A DNA stretch of 9,110 nucleotides from an uncultured Collinsella sp. (GTDB lineage: Bacteria; Actinomycetota; Coriobacteriia; Coriobacteriales; Coriobacteriaceae). A program made the translations under genes and the position numbers. The DNA lies in assembly GCA_947003675.1 (NCBI GenBank), contig CAMQPJ010000034.1:1-9110 (forward strand). Direction: 5' to 3'. Of the stretch, positions 1 through 5,830 are shown piece by piece (position 1 is the first letter of the stretch; each line of letters begins with the position of its first letter). The notes beneath the pieces are model-generated. The model ran no database searches. It was not told where the DNA came from and saw only the letters and a program-made list of their open reading frames with translations.

Positions 1-311
1 ATACCGTGCACGGTGCCATCGGACGCCACGCGGTGCAGCACGGCGTACGGAGTGTCGCTACGCCATTGACCGTCCTCAATTACGTCATAGCACTCGTCCG
101 GGCCCGGCAAAAAGGCAAACGTCGCCACTACGCGGCCGTCGACTTCGCACACATAGCTGCCATCGGCGGCGATGTCGGCAGCCAGTTGCTCGGCCGAAGG
201 CGTGCCCTCGGGCCACTGCGTGGCGTTGCCATGCGCGCGCATAAAGGCGCGGGCGGCGTCATAGATAGCCATGACAGCGGGAATGTCGGTATCGAGGGTT
301 TTTCTGATCAT
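1..311 (-). CDS. GNAT family N-acetyltransferase, N-terminal part (cut by window edge)
   Basis: This is the first 103 codons of a protein that runs off the left edge. It begins MIRKTLDTDIPAVMAIYDAA and continues with RAFMRAHGN and QWPEGTPS, the usual opening of a small GNAT acetyltransferase (β1, α1, then the α2 region). The strand pair VCEVDGRVVATFAFLPGPD at about residues 54-72 matches β2-β3 of the fold. Such enzymes move an acetyl group from acetyl-CoA to an amine, but the acetyl-CoA loop (Q/RxxGxG/A) lies outside the window, so the substrate cannot be judged. The ATG at 311 is preceded by GAGGT (321-325) with a 9-base spacer. An in-frame GTG at 314 would have a 6-base spacer and is a possible alternative start. 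The gene diverges from the zinc-finger-like gene at 389 across a spacer that holds an inverted repeat. Confidence 0.85.
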   Translation of the reverse strand, partial: MIRKTLDTDIPAVMAIYDAARAFMRAHGNATQWPEGTPSAEQLAADIAADGSYVCEVDGRVVATFAFLPGPDECYDVIEDGQWRSDTPYAVLHRVASDGTVHG

Positions 312-332
312 CACGCGGCGACCTCACGTTTA

Positions 333-364
333 TTGGTATCACTTTGATTGAGCAATGATACCAA
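333..364. promoter_or_regulatory. Inverted repeat in divergent spacer, candidate operator
   Basis: TTGGTATCA at 333-341 is repeated as its exact reverse complement TGATACCAA at 356-364, with a 14-base AT-rich spacer. It lies between two divergent genes and within the region where both promoters must sit. A dimeric repressor or activator site is the simplest reading (inference). No transcription factor gene is visible beside it. The 14-base loop and lack of a T-run argue against a terminator. Confidence 0.45.
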
Positions 365-369
365 CGTTT

Positions 370-377
370 GGAGAAGG
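370..377 (+). promoter_or_regulatory. Ribosome binding site that fixes the start of the 98-residue protein
   Basis: GGAGAAGG lies 11 bases before the ATG at 389. A longer reading from TTG at 368 would overlap this site and leave the TTG without one, so the ATG is preferred. Confidence 0.5.
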
Positions 378-388
378 GCGCGAAGCAG

Positions 389-685
389 ATGGGAAGCAAA
401 AAGCGAGCCGCCTGGTCAAAGGCCAAAAGCGAGTTTTTGGGCGCTGCTACCGGCGGCGATATGAGCGACCTGTTTGCGCGCGAGGACGAGCGCCGCGACG
501 CCCTGGACGCCGAGCGCGATGAAGCCTGGCGTTACAAATCGTGCGAACGCAAAAACCGTTACGACACACGCGCCGAGGCCGAGGCAGTAATGGCCGACTG
601 CGAAAACCGCGGGCGGCGTGGTTTGGCCTGCTACAAATGCGAATACTGCGGCGGCTGGCACCTGACGTCGCACCCTTGGAAATAG
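389..685 (+). CDS. Small hypothetical protein with C-terminal zinc-finger-like motif
   Basis: A 98-residue soluble protein of unassigned function. The N-terminal half (residues 1-50) is highly charged and probably helical (REDERRDALDAERDEAW). The C-terminal half has Cys52, a helix-like RAEAEAVMADC segment, then CYKCEYCGGWHLTSH with Cys81, Cys84, Cys87, His91 and His95. The pattern of an early Cys, a Tyr/Thr-rich turn (NRYDT), a helix and a final C-x2-C-G-x-W-H-L-T resembles short phage and actinobacterial proteins thought to hold one zinc ion. Cys52, Cys84, Cys87 and His91 are the most likely ligands (inference). The start is the ATG at 389 after GGAGAAGG; a TTG at 368 would add seven residues. 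It converges on rsmJ with 48 bases between and no clear terminator. A role in binding nucleic acid is possible but unproven. Confidence 0.7.
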   Translation: MGSKKRAAWSKAKSEFLGAATGGDMSDLFAREDERRDALDAERDEAWRYKSCERKNRYDTRAEAEAVMADCENRGRRGLACYKCEYCGGWHLTSHPWK

Positions 686-733
686 GGACTGCATCGGCAC
701 GGCACTAGCGAAGCCCCGGTAATCGCACGCAAG

Positions 734-1438
734 CTACGGGCGCGGCGGCACCAAAACATCGTAACGAACGGCCTTGCCCGCAAGTTGATAGCTCGGCTTT
801 ATGCCGGCGAGCAACGGGCCCTTCACCGGCCGTTTGATAACGACTTTGCGCGGATGCACCGCAAGCGCTGCCTGGACCAGCGCCTCCTCATCGGCGCACG
901 GCTGCTCCAAGTGATGCAGCAGCTGGAACTTCTTTTTCACCGCCGCGCTCTTGGTGCGCTCGGGAAACATGGGGTCCAGGTACACCGCATCGGGAGCGGC
1001 AAGCTCGCCCCGCCCGATCAACTCAGCTGTATGGCGAAGGCCGGCAATGCTGTCCTCGCCCGCATGCAAGCGCATTCGAGCCACGGCAGCCGCAAGCGCC
1101 GGATCATCCGCCGCGCGATCCAAGGCATCCTTGAGGAGCGCCGCGATCACGCAATCCTGCTCATACAGATCGACGGTAAAGCCCGCGGCCGCCAACAGCA
1201 GCGAATCCTCGCCAAAGCCTGCCGTGGCATCAATCGCCCATGGTTGCTCGATGCCTTTTGCGCGCGCAGCCTTTACCAACAGCTCTTGCTGCAGACGGCC
1301 CTGCTTGAGCCGCGGAAGCATGCGGTCAAAATCGGCACGCAGCTCCATCGTGCCGTCGGTGAGCGTGAGGCCCTCGGGTTTCCCGGTCAGCTCAAGCCCC
1401 GCGGCCCGAGCAACAGAAAAGGGATCGACGACACCCAT
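734..1438 (-). CDS. rsmJ: 16S rRNA (guanine-N2)-methyltransferase RsmJ
   Basis: A 234-residue class I SAM-dependent methyltransferase of the RsmJ (YhiQ) family, which in E. coli methylates N2 of G1516 in 16S rRNA of the small subunit. The SAM-binding motif I is AIDATAGFGEDSLLLAAAGF (residues 68-87), followed by an acidic residue at the end of β2 (LYEQD). AVYLDPMFPERTKSAAVKKK (151-170) holds the DPMFP catalytic motif and the KSA-VKK segment typical of RsmJ. VVIKRPVKGPLL (199-210) and a C-terminal KAVRYDVLV also match. The length is close to E. coli RsmJ (about 250), the N-terminal region being somewhat shorter. The ATG at 1438 has AAGGAGT (1443-1449) at ideal spacing. The small membrane protein gene lies 63 bases upstream on the same strand and may be cotranscribed. 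No clear terminator is seen downstream. Confidence 0.9.
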   Translation of the reverse strand: MGVVDPFSVARAAGLELTGKPEGLTLTDGTMELRADFDRMLPRLKQGRLQQELLVKAARAKGIEQPWAIDATAGFGEDSLLLAAAGFTVDLYEQDCVIAALLKDALDRAADDPALAAAVARMRLHAGEDSIAGLRHTAELIGRGELAAPDAVYLDPMFPERTKSAAVKKKFQLLHHLEQPCADEEALVQAALAVHPRKVVIKRPVKGPLLAGIKPSYQLAGKAVRYDVLVPPRP

Positions 1439-1501
1439 GGGTACTCCTTAACAAGCAAAACGAATACGTGAGTGCCGTTCATGCCAGCACCCAACCGTCC
1501 G

Positions 1502-1645
1502 CTATTGTCCCACATGCGACATGGCCCACAGCATCCCAATGCAAAGCACCGCCATCAATCCCGTGCACACGGCAGCGATCACGGAATCACTCATGCGCCT
1601 TCCCAACGACTGCGGCTCACGCACTTGCTCTGCTCCGTACATCAT
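1502..1645 (-). CDS. 47-residue single-span membrane protein, function unknown
   Basis: A short reading frame starting MMYGAEQVREPQSLGRRMSD and ending MSHVGQ. Residues 1-20 are polar with a basic GRR just before the membrane. Residues 22-42 (VIAAVCTGLMAVLCIGMLWAM) form one hydrophobic helix, so an orientation with the N-terminus in the cytoplasm is likely by the positive-inside rule. Two adjacent ATG codons (1645 and 1642) follow AAGGAGG (1650-1656), an almost perfect anti-16S site, at 4 or 7 bases; either could be used. It ends with TAG 63 bases before rsmJ on the same strand. I do not recognise a family. The excellent binding site, clean stop and coherent hydrophobic segment support a real gene. 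Possible roles, such as a membrane-anchored small regulator, are speculation. Confidence 0.65.
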   Translation of the reverse strand: MMYGAEQVREPQSLGRRMSDSVIAAVCTGLMAVLCIGMLWAMSHVGQ

Positions 1646-1721
1646 GGCTCCTCCTTGAGACCAGCTCCTTGTTACGTCCTCATCATCTCAGCGCCACACA
1701 TGAGCTGCCATCGATTTGGCT

Positions 1722-1757
1722 TACGTCCAGCTTTCCTTTTTGAAAGGTTGGACCGTA
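1722..1757. repeat. Imperfect hairpin in intergenic region
   Basis: TACG (1722-1725) pairs with CGTA (1754-1757), TCCAG (1726-1730) with TTGGA (1748-1752, one G-T pair), and CTTTC (1731-1735) with GAAAG (1742-1746). Single unpaired bases fall at 1747 and 1753, and the loop is CTTTTT. It lies between the small membrane gene (minus) and the four-helix membrane gene (plus), in the possible leader of the former. No T-run follows the stem on either strand, so it is not a good intrinsic terminator. Confidence 0.35.
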
Positions 1758-1800
1758 CAGGCAAGAGACGCTTTCAAACGCATGCATCGCCCCGTTGAAC

Positions 1801-1806
1801 TACAAT
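1801..1806 (+). promoter_or_regulatory. Candidate -10 element for the four-helix membrane protein gene
   Basis: TACAAT is a near-consensus sigma-70 -10 hexamer, about 70 bases before the ATG at 1875. No good -35 hexamer is found at 16-18 bases upstream, so the call is weak. Confidence 0.3.
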
Positions 1807-1862
1807 GTGCTTCACGATATGTGCCGCAACCTGGGTGCGACAGATTCTCCGCGCCCGCATCG

Positions 1863-1868
1863 AAAGGA
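1863..1868 (+). promoter_or_regulatory. Ribosome binding site that fixes the start at 1875
   Basis: AAAGGA sits six bases before the ATG at 1875. The same frame is open upstream to 1716, but the extra 53 residues lack a binding site and have no membrane character, so the short form is chosen. Confidence 0.65.
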
Positions 1869-1874
1869 CCAGCT

Positions 1875-2276
1875 ATGAGCGCCGCTCGCAAGACACTCAA
1901 AATCCTTGCCCTGATTTATTTTGTTCTGGGCATCGCCAGTCTCGTCATTGGAATCGCCGGCATCGCGACCGGCAACCTCGATTCCACGTACGGGTCGAAC
2001 GCCATGCTCGCCGCGGTCGTGCTGGTCGCCAAGGGCCTCATCGACCTTGCCGCAGGTGTTGCGGGTATCAAGGGCGCCAACAAGCCTTCGCAGGTGGATG
2101 GCGCGTTTAAGCTCGGCATCGTCGCCGCGGCAGCCACGCTCCTCCAGGCCGCGCTCACGCTTCCCGCGCTCGGCGGCAGCTCCGTCAATATCGTCGCCTT
2201 TGTCATCGTGGTGTACGACCTGTTCTTTGTTCAGCAGGCGCACGCCGTTAAGGCCGAGAACAAGGACCGCCTGTAA
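1875..2276 (+). CDS. Four-helix integral membrane protein, function unknown
   Basis: A 133-residue protein with four predicted membrane segments at about residues 7-31, 43-66, 79-98 and 104-120. It has a basic start (MSAARKTLK) and a charged tail (KAENKDRL). Helices one and two are glycine- and alanine-rich (LGIASLVIGIAGIATG; LAAGVAGIKGANK), a repeat-like layout common in small uncharacterised actinobacterial membrane proteins. There are no catalytic or transport signature residues, and no signal peptide apart from the first helix. It stands alone on the plus strand: the neighbour on the left is divergent and rlmA on the right is convergent. A strong bidirectional terminator follows 38 bases after the stop. 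The function is not known; helix count and size alone do not distinguish a transporter, a stress protein or a structural protein. Confidence 0.75.
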   Translation: MSAARKTLKILALIYFVLGIASLVIGIAGIATGNLDSTYGSNAMLAAVVLVAKGLIDLAAGVAGIKGANKPSQVDGAFKLGIVAAAATLLQAALTLPALGGSSVNIVAFVIVVYDLFFVQQAHAVKAENKDRL

Positions 2277-2312
2277 GCGCTCGCTTCTCATAAGCTCTGC
2301 AGCCAAGCAACT

Positions 2313-2356
2313 AAAAAGGGCCGATCGCGCATCTCCGCGGTCGGCCCTTTACGTTT
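2313..2356. terminator. Bidirectional intrinsic terminator after the four-helix membrane gene
   Basis: Bases 2315-2329 (AAAGGGCCGATCGCG) pair with 2336-2350 (CGCGGTCGGCCCTTT) over 15 positions with one G-T pair and a six-base loop. An A-run at 2313-2317 gives a T-run on the minus strand, and TTT-ACG-TTT follows on the plus strand. It should stop plus-strand transcription of the membrane gene and also readthrough from rlmA. Confidence 0.8.
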
Positions 2357-2368
2357 GCCCAGACAAAA

Positions 2369-2403
2369 CCTACCAAAACAAACCTGTCCCTTTTTGGCAG
2401 GTT
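2369..2403 (-). terminator. Candidate terminator or repeated hairpin just after rlmA
   Basis: AACCTG (2381-2386) pairs with CAGGTT (2398-2403) around an 11-base loop. Alternatively CCTACCAAAA (2369-2378) pairs with TTTTGGCAGG (2392-2401) with one mismatch, so two competing folds exist. It begins one base past the rlmA stop, and on the minus strand the first stem is followed by TGTTTTGG, a modest T-rich tail. It may end rlmA transcription or be a dispersed intergenic palindrome. Confidence 0.4.
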
Positions 2404-2404
2404 G

Positions 2405-3220
2405 TTAGCTGTGGCGGTACTCGGCGATGATGAAGTCGATGTCGGTTTGAAGGGTGTCCAAGTTTGCCAGTCGCTCTTTGTCGGCAGGGCGTGTGCGATA
2501 GTAGTACGGCGTCATCTGGAACACCGCCTCGATGTCGGCCTGGGTCTGGAGCGTAATATTCGCAGATACCCGCTGCGTTCCGACCAACTCGAGCTCGGTA
2601 GTCTTCGGCAGCTTCTCGTCATTAAGATATGGCGTGTCGTAGAGCACTTCCTTAAGCCCAAACAGGTGACGGGCACCCGGCACCACGGTATAGAGTGAGC
2701 CCTCTGGCGCCAGTACGCGGGCAAACTCGCGCTCGTTAAAGGGAGCAAAGAGCTCGGTCACCATATCGAAGGCGCCATCGGCCACGGGGATGTCCTTCAT
2801 GTTGGCCACGAAGTAGGTCGCATCGCCGCGCTTGGCGGCCAGGCGCACCATTTCTTTGCCCAAATCAAACCCGTAAGCGTCCACGCCCGGCACCGCGCCC
2901 ATGGCGCTGGTGTAGTAGCCCTCGCCACAGCAAATATCGAGCAACGTCATGGGACAGTTCGTAGACGCGGCACGTCCAGACACCCGCTCGCGCACCAGCT
3001 CAACCATCGTATCGCGCAACGGCGCATAGTAGCCGCGGTTCAGAAAGTCACGTCGGCTGCGCGCCTGCGACTTGGGATCGCCCATGGAATCGCCGCTCTT
3101 GGACGAGCGTAGGAGGTATAGATAGCCCTCGCGCGCACGGTCAAACCGGTGTCCGCCCGCGCATGCAGCACCGCGCTCATTGTCCGCCAACGGCTCATGG
3201 CAAACGGGACACAACAACAT
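2405..3220 (-). CDS. rlmA: 23S rRNA (guanine-N1)-methyltransferase, RlmA family
   Basis: A 271-residue SAM-dependent methyltransferase that, in this family, methylates N1 of a guanine in helix 35 of 23S rRNA near the peptide exit tunnel: G745 for RlmA(I) in Gram-negatives, G748 for RlmA(II)/TlrB in Gram-positives. An N-terminal zinc module is present (C4-P-V-C7, C20-x3-H24), followed by the family segment RFDRAREGYLYLL (25-37). GDPKSQARSRRDFLNRGYY (47-65) matches the D-x-M-x-x-A-R-R-x-F-L stretch. Motif I is LLDICCGEGYYTSAM (93-107). LFAPFNEREFARVLAPEG (157-174) and PGARHLFGLKEVLY (181-194) are also typical, as is QMTPYYYR near the C-terminus. The length equals E. coli RlmA (269). The ATG at 3220 follows AAGGAG. 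It is monocistronic and diverges from the MATE gene across a large palindrome. Which guanine is modified cannot be read from sequence alone. Confidence 0.9.
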   Translation of the reverse strand: MLLCPVCHEPLADNERGAACAGGHRFDRAREGYLYLLRSSKSGDSMGDPKSQARSRRDFLNRGYYAPLRDTMVELVRERVSGRAASTNCPMTLLDICCGEGYYTSAMGAVPGVDAYGFDLGKEMVRLAAKRGDATYFVANMKDIPVADGAFDMVTELFAPFNEREFARVLAPEGSLYTVVPGARHLFGLKEVLYDTPYLNDEKLPKTTELELVGTQRVSANITLQTQADIEAVFQMTPYYYRTRPADKERLANLDTLQTDIDFIIAEYRHS

Positions 3221-3276
3221 GGCAACTCCTTAGCGCGAACAACACAACGCCCACCATTGTCGCACGCCTTCCCCAC

Positions 3277-3332
3277 CTAGTCATTGGGGACGTTCTTAAA
3301 TGACTAGTCATTTAAGAACGTCCAATGACTAG
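3277..3332. repeat. 56-base REPIN-like palindrome between rlmA and the MATE gene
   Basis: The sequence is a near-perfect palindrome centred between 3305 and 3306; the only defect is two extra G in the left arm (3286-3289 GGGG against CC at 3322-3323). It contains four copies of one 9-mer: CTAGTCATT at 3277 and 3304, AATGACTAG at 3299 and 3324. Each half is therefore itself an inverted repeat, and the element can fold either as one long hairpin or as two shorter ones. It lies 57 bases from the rlmA start and 65 from the MATE start. A dispersed palindromic repeat, or a binding site for a MarR-type repressor, are both possible. Confidence 0.7.
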
Positions 3333-3343
3333 TCGATTAGGAG

Positions 3344-3349
3344 TATCAT
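3344..3349 (+). promoter_or_regulatory. Candidate -10 element for the MATE gene
   Basis: TATCAT, 48 bases before the ATG at 3397 and 11 bases past the palindrome. The -35 position (near 3321-3326) would fall inside the right arm of the palindrome but has no TTGACA-like match. If right, folding or protein binding at the palindrome would affect this promoter. Confidence 0.25.
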
Positions 3350-3396
3350 CGTCTGCGCAAATAAGCACGAAAGAGCATGTTAGAGATTGAGAGCGT

Positions 3397-4779
3397 ATGG
3401 CTGATACCGCATCTAAGCACATTGACATGACAACCGGCTCGCTGTGGCGCAATATTCCCCTGTTCGCCTTCCCCGTGGCCGCCACGAGCATCTTGGAGCA
3501 GCTATCGAACCTCATCGCCACGGTCATCATCGGTAACTTCTCGGGCGACCAGGGAACCCTCGCCATGGCGGCGGTCGGCTCCAATGTTCCGCTTACCAGT
3601 CTTATGCTCAACCTGTTTATTGGCATATCGCTTGGCTCCAACGTGGTCATCGCCAACGCTATCGGCCGCAACGATCAGAACATGGTCAAACGCGCCGTCC
3701 ATACCTCGATTTTAATGGCGCTCGTGGGCTTTGTCGTCATCGCTCTGGGCGAGATCTTTGCCGAGCCCATGCTCGCCGCGCTCAACGTTCCCGCCGAAAC
3801 CATGCCGCTCGCTTCGCTCTACCTACGCGTCTTTTTGCTCAGCATGCCCTCAATCTTGCTCTACAACTTTGAAGCCGCAATCTTCCGTTCCGTCGGCATC
3901 ACCCGCATGCCGCTGCAGGCGCTTGCCGTGTCCACCGTCCTCAACATTGGCCTGGACCTCATCTTTGTCCCCGTACTTCACTGGGGCGTCGCGGGCGTCG
4001 CCATCGCCACCGCCATCGCCTACACCGTCAGCGCCGCTACGCTCTTTATCCGCCTGCTCAAGACCGACTCCGTCATCCGCGTCACCCCACGCGACTTGGC
4101 TATCGACCCCGTCGCCCTCAAGCGCATCGTCAAGATCGGCCTGCCCGCCGGCATCCAAAGCGCTGTCTTTGCCGTCGCCAACATCATCATCCAGTCCGCC
4201 ATCAACAGCCTGGGCACCGAGGTCATGGCAGCATCGAGCGCCGCCATGAGTCTGGAGTACGTGTGCTACAACCTGCTCAACAGCTTTAGCCAGGCGTGCA
4301 CCACCTTTGTGGGACAAAATCACGGTGCCCGCCAGATCGACCGCTGCACCAAGACGCTCAAGGTCTGCCTGGTCGAAGGCGGTATCGTTGCACTCACCAC
4401 GATCATCGTTATTGTCGGCCTGGGGCGCGAGATTTTGTCGCTCTTTAACAGCGACCCCAACATCGTCTCGATCGGCTATATCCGCGTATGTTCGATCTTC
4501 CCGGCGTACGCCTTTAGCATGTTCTACGAAAACATGTCCGGCTACCTGCGCGGCTTTGGCATCTCGCTCATGCCCGCCCTCATCACCATGATCTGTGTCT
4601 GCGGCATTCGCTTCTACTGGGTGTTCTGCGTGTTCCCGCACTTCCGCACCTTTGCGAACATCATGATGGTTTACCCCATCAGCCTGGGCACCACGGCGTT
4701 CTTTATGGTCGTGGCGGTACTACTTTGCCACCCGGCACGCACCTATCGCGCCACCAAAGCCAAAGCGACAGCCCGCTAA
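3397..4779 (+). CDS. MATE family efflux transporter
   Basis: A 460-residue inner-membrane antiporter of the MATE (multidrug and toxic compound extrusion) family, usually driven by Na+ or H+ and exporting cationic drugs or metabolites. Two homologous six-helix halves are visible. The first (residues 17-220) begins SLWRNIPLFAFPVAATSILE and has LIATVIIGNFSG with AMAAVGSN, the usual helix 1-2 signature. The second (240-445) begins RIVKIGLPAGIQSAVFAVAN and carries SFSQACTTFVGQNHGA. Length and spacing are normal for the family and no frame break is seen. The ATG at 3397 has only a weak upstream purine stretch (GAGAG), poorer than other genes here, so translation may be modest. The gene converges on the LysR gene with 27 bases between and no terminator in the gap. 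The substrate cannot be assigned. Confidence 0.92.
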   Translation: MADTASKHIDMTTGSLWRNIPLFAFPVAATSILEQLSNLIATVIIGNFSGDQGTLAMAAVGSNVPLTSLMLNLFIGISLGSNVVIANAIGRNDQNMVKRAVHTSILMALVGFVVIALGEIFAEPMLAALNVPAETMPLASLYLRVFLLSMPSILLYNFEAAIFRSVGITRMPLQALAVSTVLNIGLDLIFVPVLHWGVAGVAIATAIAYTVSAATLFIRLLKTDSVIRVTPRDLAIDPVALKRIVKIGLPAGIQSAVFAVANIIIQSAINSLGTEVMAASSAAMSLEYVCYNLLNSFSQACTTFVGQNHGARQIDRCTKTLKVCLVEGGIVALTTIIVIVGLGREILSLFNSDPNIVSIGYIRVCSIFPAYAFSMFYENMSGYLRGFGISLMPALITMICVCGIRFYWVFCVFPHFRTFANIMMVYPISLGTTAFFMVVAVLLCHPARTYRATKAKATAR

Positions 4780-4806
4780 ACACCGCACTCAACGCCACAC
4801 CAGCCA

Positions 4807-5673
4807 TTAATTGACAATATGCGAGCTCATATAGTCGATAAAGCGCCTCGTGGCGATGGGCATGGTGTCCCAGCTGCGCCAGGCGGCCACCACGTCGCGC
4901 GAGGGGGCATGCACGATGGGCCGCACGCGAATATCGGCCCGCATGCCCTCCACAGTACGACGGTAGAGCATGCTCACGCCCAGGCCCTCCTCCACCATCG
5001 CCATGATGGTGTAGTCGTCGGTCACCTCGCTCGTCACGTGCGGCGACAGCCCATGCGCCGCGAATGCATCGAGCACCAGACTCTGTTCGCCCTCATCCAA
5101 CAGTACAAACGGCTCGGACGCCAGGTCGGCGAGCGTCACCTTTTCCTTTGCCGCCAGCGGATGCGCGGCCGGCAACAATGCCACCAGCTCGTCGTGATAG
5201 ACCACGCGCTTCTCGAGCCCAGCGGTAAATCCGCGCGCCGTAAAGCAAAAATCAACCACGCCATCGTGCACCCATTGAGCGTTGCGCGTGTAATCGCCCT
5301 GTTTGAGGGTAAAGCGTACGCCCGGGTGCAGCGCACCAAAGTCGCGGATCACACGCGGCAGCACGGTACGACTCACGTTAGTAAACGTCGCGATGCGAAT
5401 ATCGGTCGACGAAAGCCCCAGCAGCTCTTGGCGCTTGCCCTCGAGCTCGACCTCGGCGGTCACAATCTGGCGCAGGTACGGCAGATATTGTTTACCGTCG
5501 CGCGTAAGCGAAACGCCCTGCTTACCGCGCTCGATAAGTGTGGTGCCCAGCTCGCGCTCGAGCGCCTTGACGGCCTGGCTCACCGCACTTTGCGTATAGC
5601 CCAACTCGTCCGCCGCGGCCTTAAGACTGCCGCGATCGACCACCATACAAACAATCTGATACCGCGATGCCAT
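4807..5673 (-). CDS. LysR-type transcriptional regulator
   Basis: A 288-residue LysR-family DNA-binding regulator. Residues 1-60 form the winged helix-turn-helix: VDRGSLKAAADELGYTQSAVSQAVKALERELG contains the helix pair with the usual T-Q-S-A-V-S recognition helix and the LERELGTTLIER wing. A linker helix follows (65-85), then the two-lobed effector domain (about 88-288), starting DIRIATFTNVSRTVLPRVI and including LVALLPAAHPLA and the EGLGVSMLYR motif. The extreme N-terminus is slightly shorter than usual (the opening M-x-L-x-x-L-x-x-F is only partly recognisable). The ATG at 5673 follows GGAGG. It diverges from the EamA transporter across 157 bases, so autoregulation and control of that transporter are the likely job (inference from arrangement). 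The effector is unknown. Confidence 0.92.
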   Translation of the reverse strand: MASRYQIVCMVVDRGSLKAAADELGYTQSAVSQAVKALERELGTTLIERGKQGVSLTRDGKQYLPYLRQIVTAEVELEGKRQELLGLSSTDIRIATFTNVSRTVLPRVIRDFGALHPGVRFTLKQGDYTRNAQWVHDGVVDFCFTARGFTAGLEKRVVYHDELVALLPAAHPLAAKEKVTLADLASEPFVLLDEGEQSLVLDAFAAHGLSPHVTSEVTDDYTIMAMVEEGLGVSMLYRRTVEGMRADIRVRPIVHAPSRDVVAAWRSWDTMPIATRRFIDYMSSHIVN

Positions 5674-5698
5674 CGTGCCTCCACATCAATGCAGCCGT

Positions 5699-5750
5699 AA
5701 AACGTTTTGCCAGGGTTTAATCTGTCACATTAGTATTTCTTAATCATACT
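5699..5750. promoter_or_regulatory. Candidate LysR operator region
   Basis: The divergent spacer holds a perfect 10-base palindrome AAAACGTTTT (5699-5708) and a 5-base inverted repeat AGTAT-N9-ATACT (5732-5750). LysR proteins bind interrupted dyads, classically T-N11-A, often at two sites. These are the only clear dyads in the spacer, but neither matches T-N11-A exactly. Confidence 0.35.
5707..5736 (+). promoter_or_regulatory. Candidate promoter for the EamA transporter
   Basis: TTGCCA (5707-5712) and TAGTAT (5731-5736) are separated by 18 bases and lie about 95 bases before the ATG at 5831. The -35 overlaps one dyad and the -10 overlaps the other, as expected for a LysR-controlled promoter. 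Confidence 0.35.
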
Positions 5751-5830
5751 GAAGATACATTCGCTTTACTACATCCAAATCTGGGAGCAGAATCCTTTGT
5801 GCGAAACCGTTCTGTAACAAAAGGAGTCCC

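Noticed and set aside
686..733. Terminator between the zinc-finger-like gene and rsmJ
   Set aside because: No stem longer than a few pairs and no T-run is found on either strand.
1716..1874. N-terminal extension of the four-helix membrane protein
   Set aside because: The frame is open, but the extra residues are not membrane-like and no binding site precedes 1716, whereas AAAGGA sits six bases before the ATG at 1875.
3377..3430. A 17-codon leader peptide overlapping the start of the MATE gene
   Set aside because: It has no ribosome binding site and no attenuation-like structure after it; a short frame like this is expected by chance.
3850..4641. A 263-codon minus-strand frame opposite the MATE gene
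   Set aside because: Its Asp/Gly/Ala/His-rich composition is the mirror of hydrophobic MATE helices, and it has no ribosome binding site.
4819..5700. A 293-codon plus-strand frame opposite the LysR gene
   Set aside because: The composition is rich in His and Arg and no domain is recognisable; the minus strand encodes a complete LysR protein.
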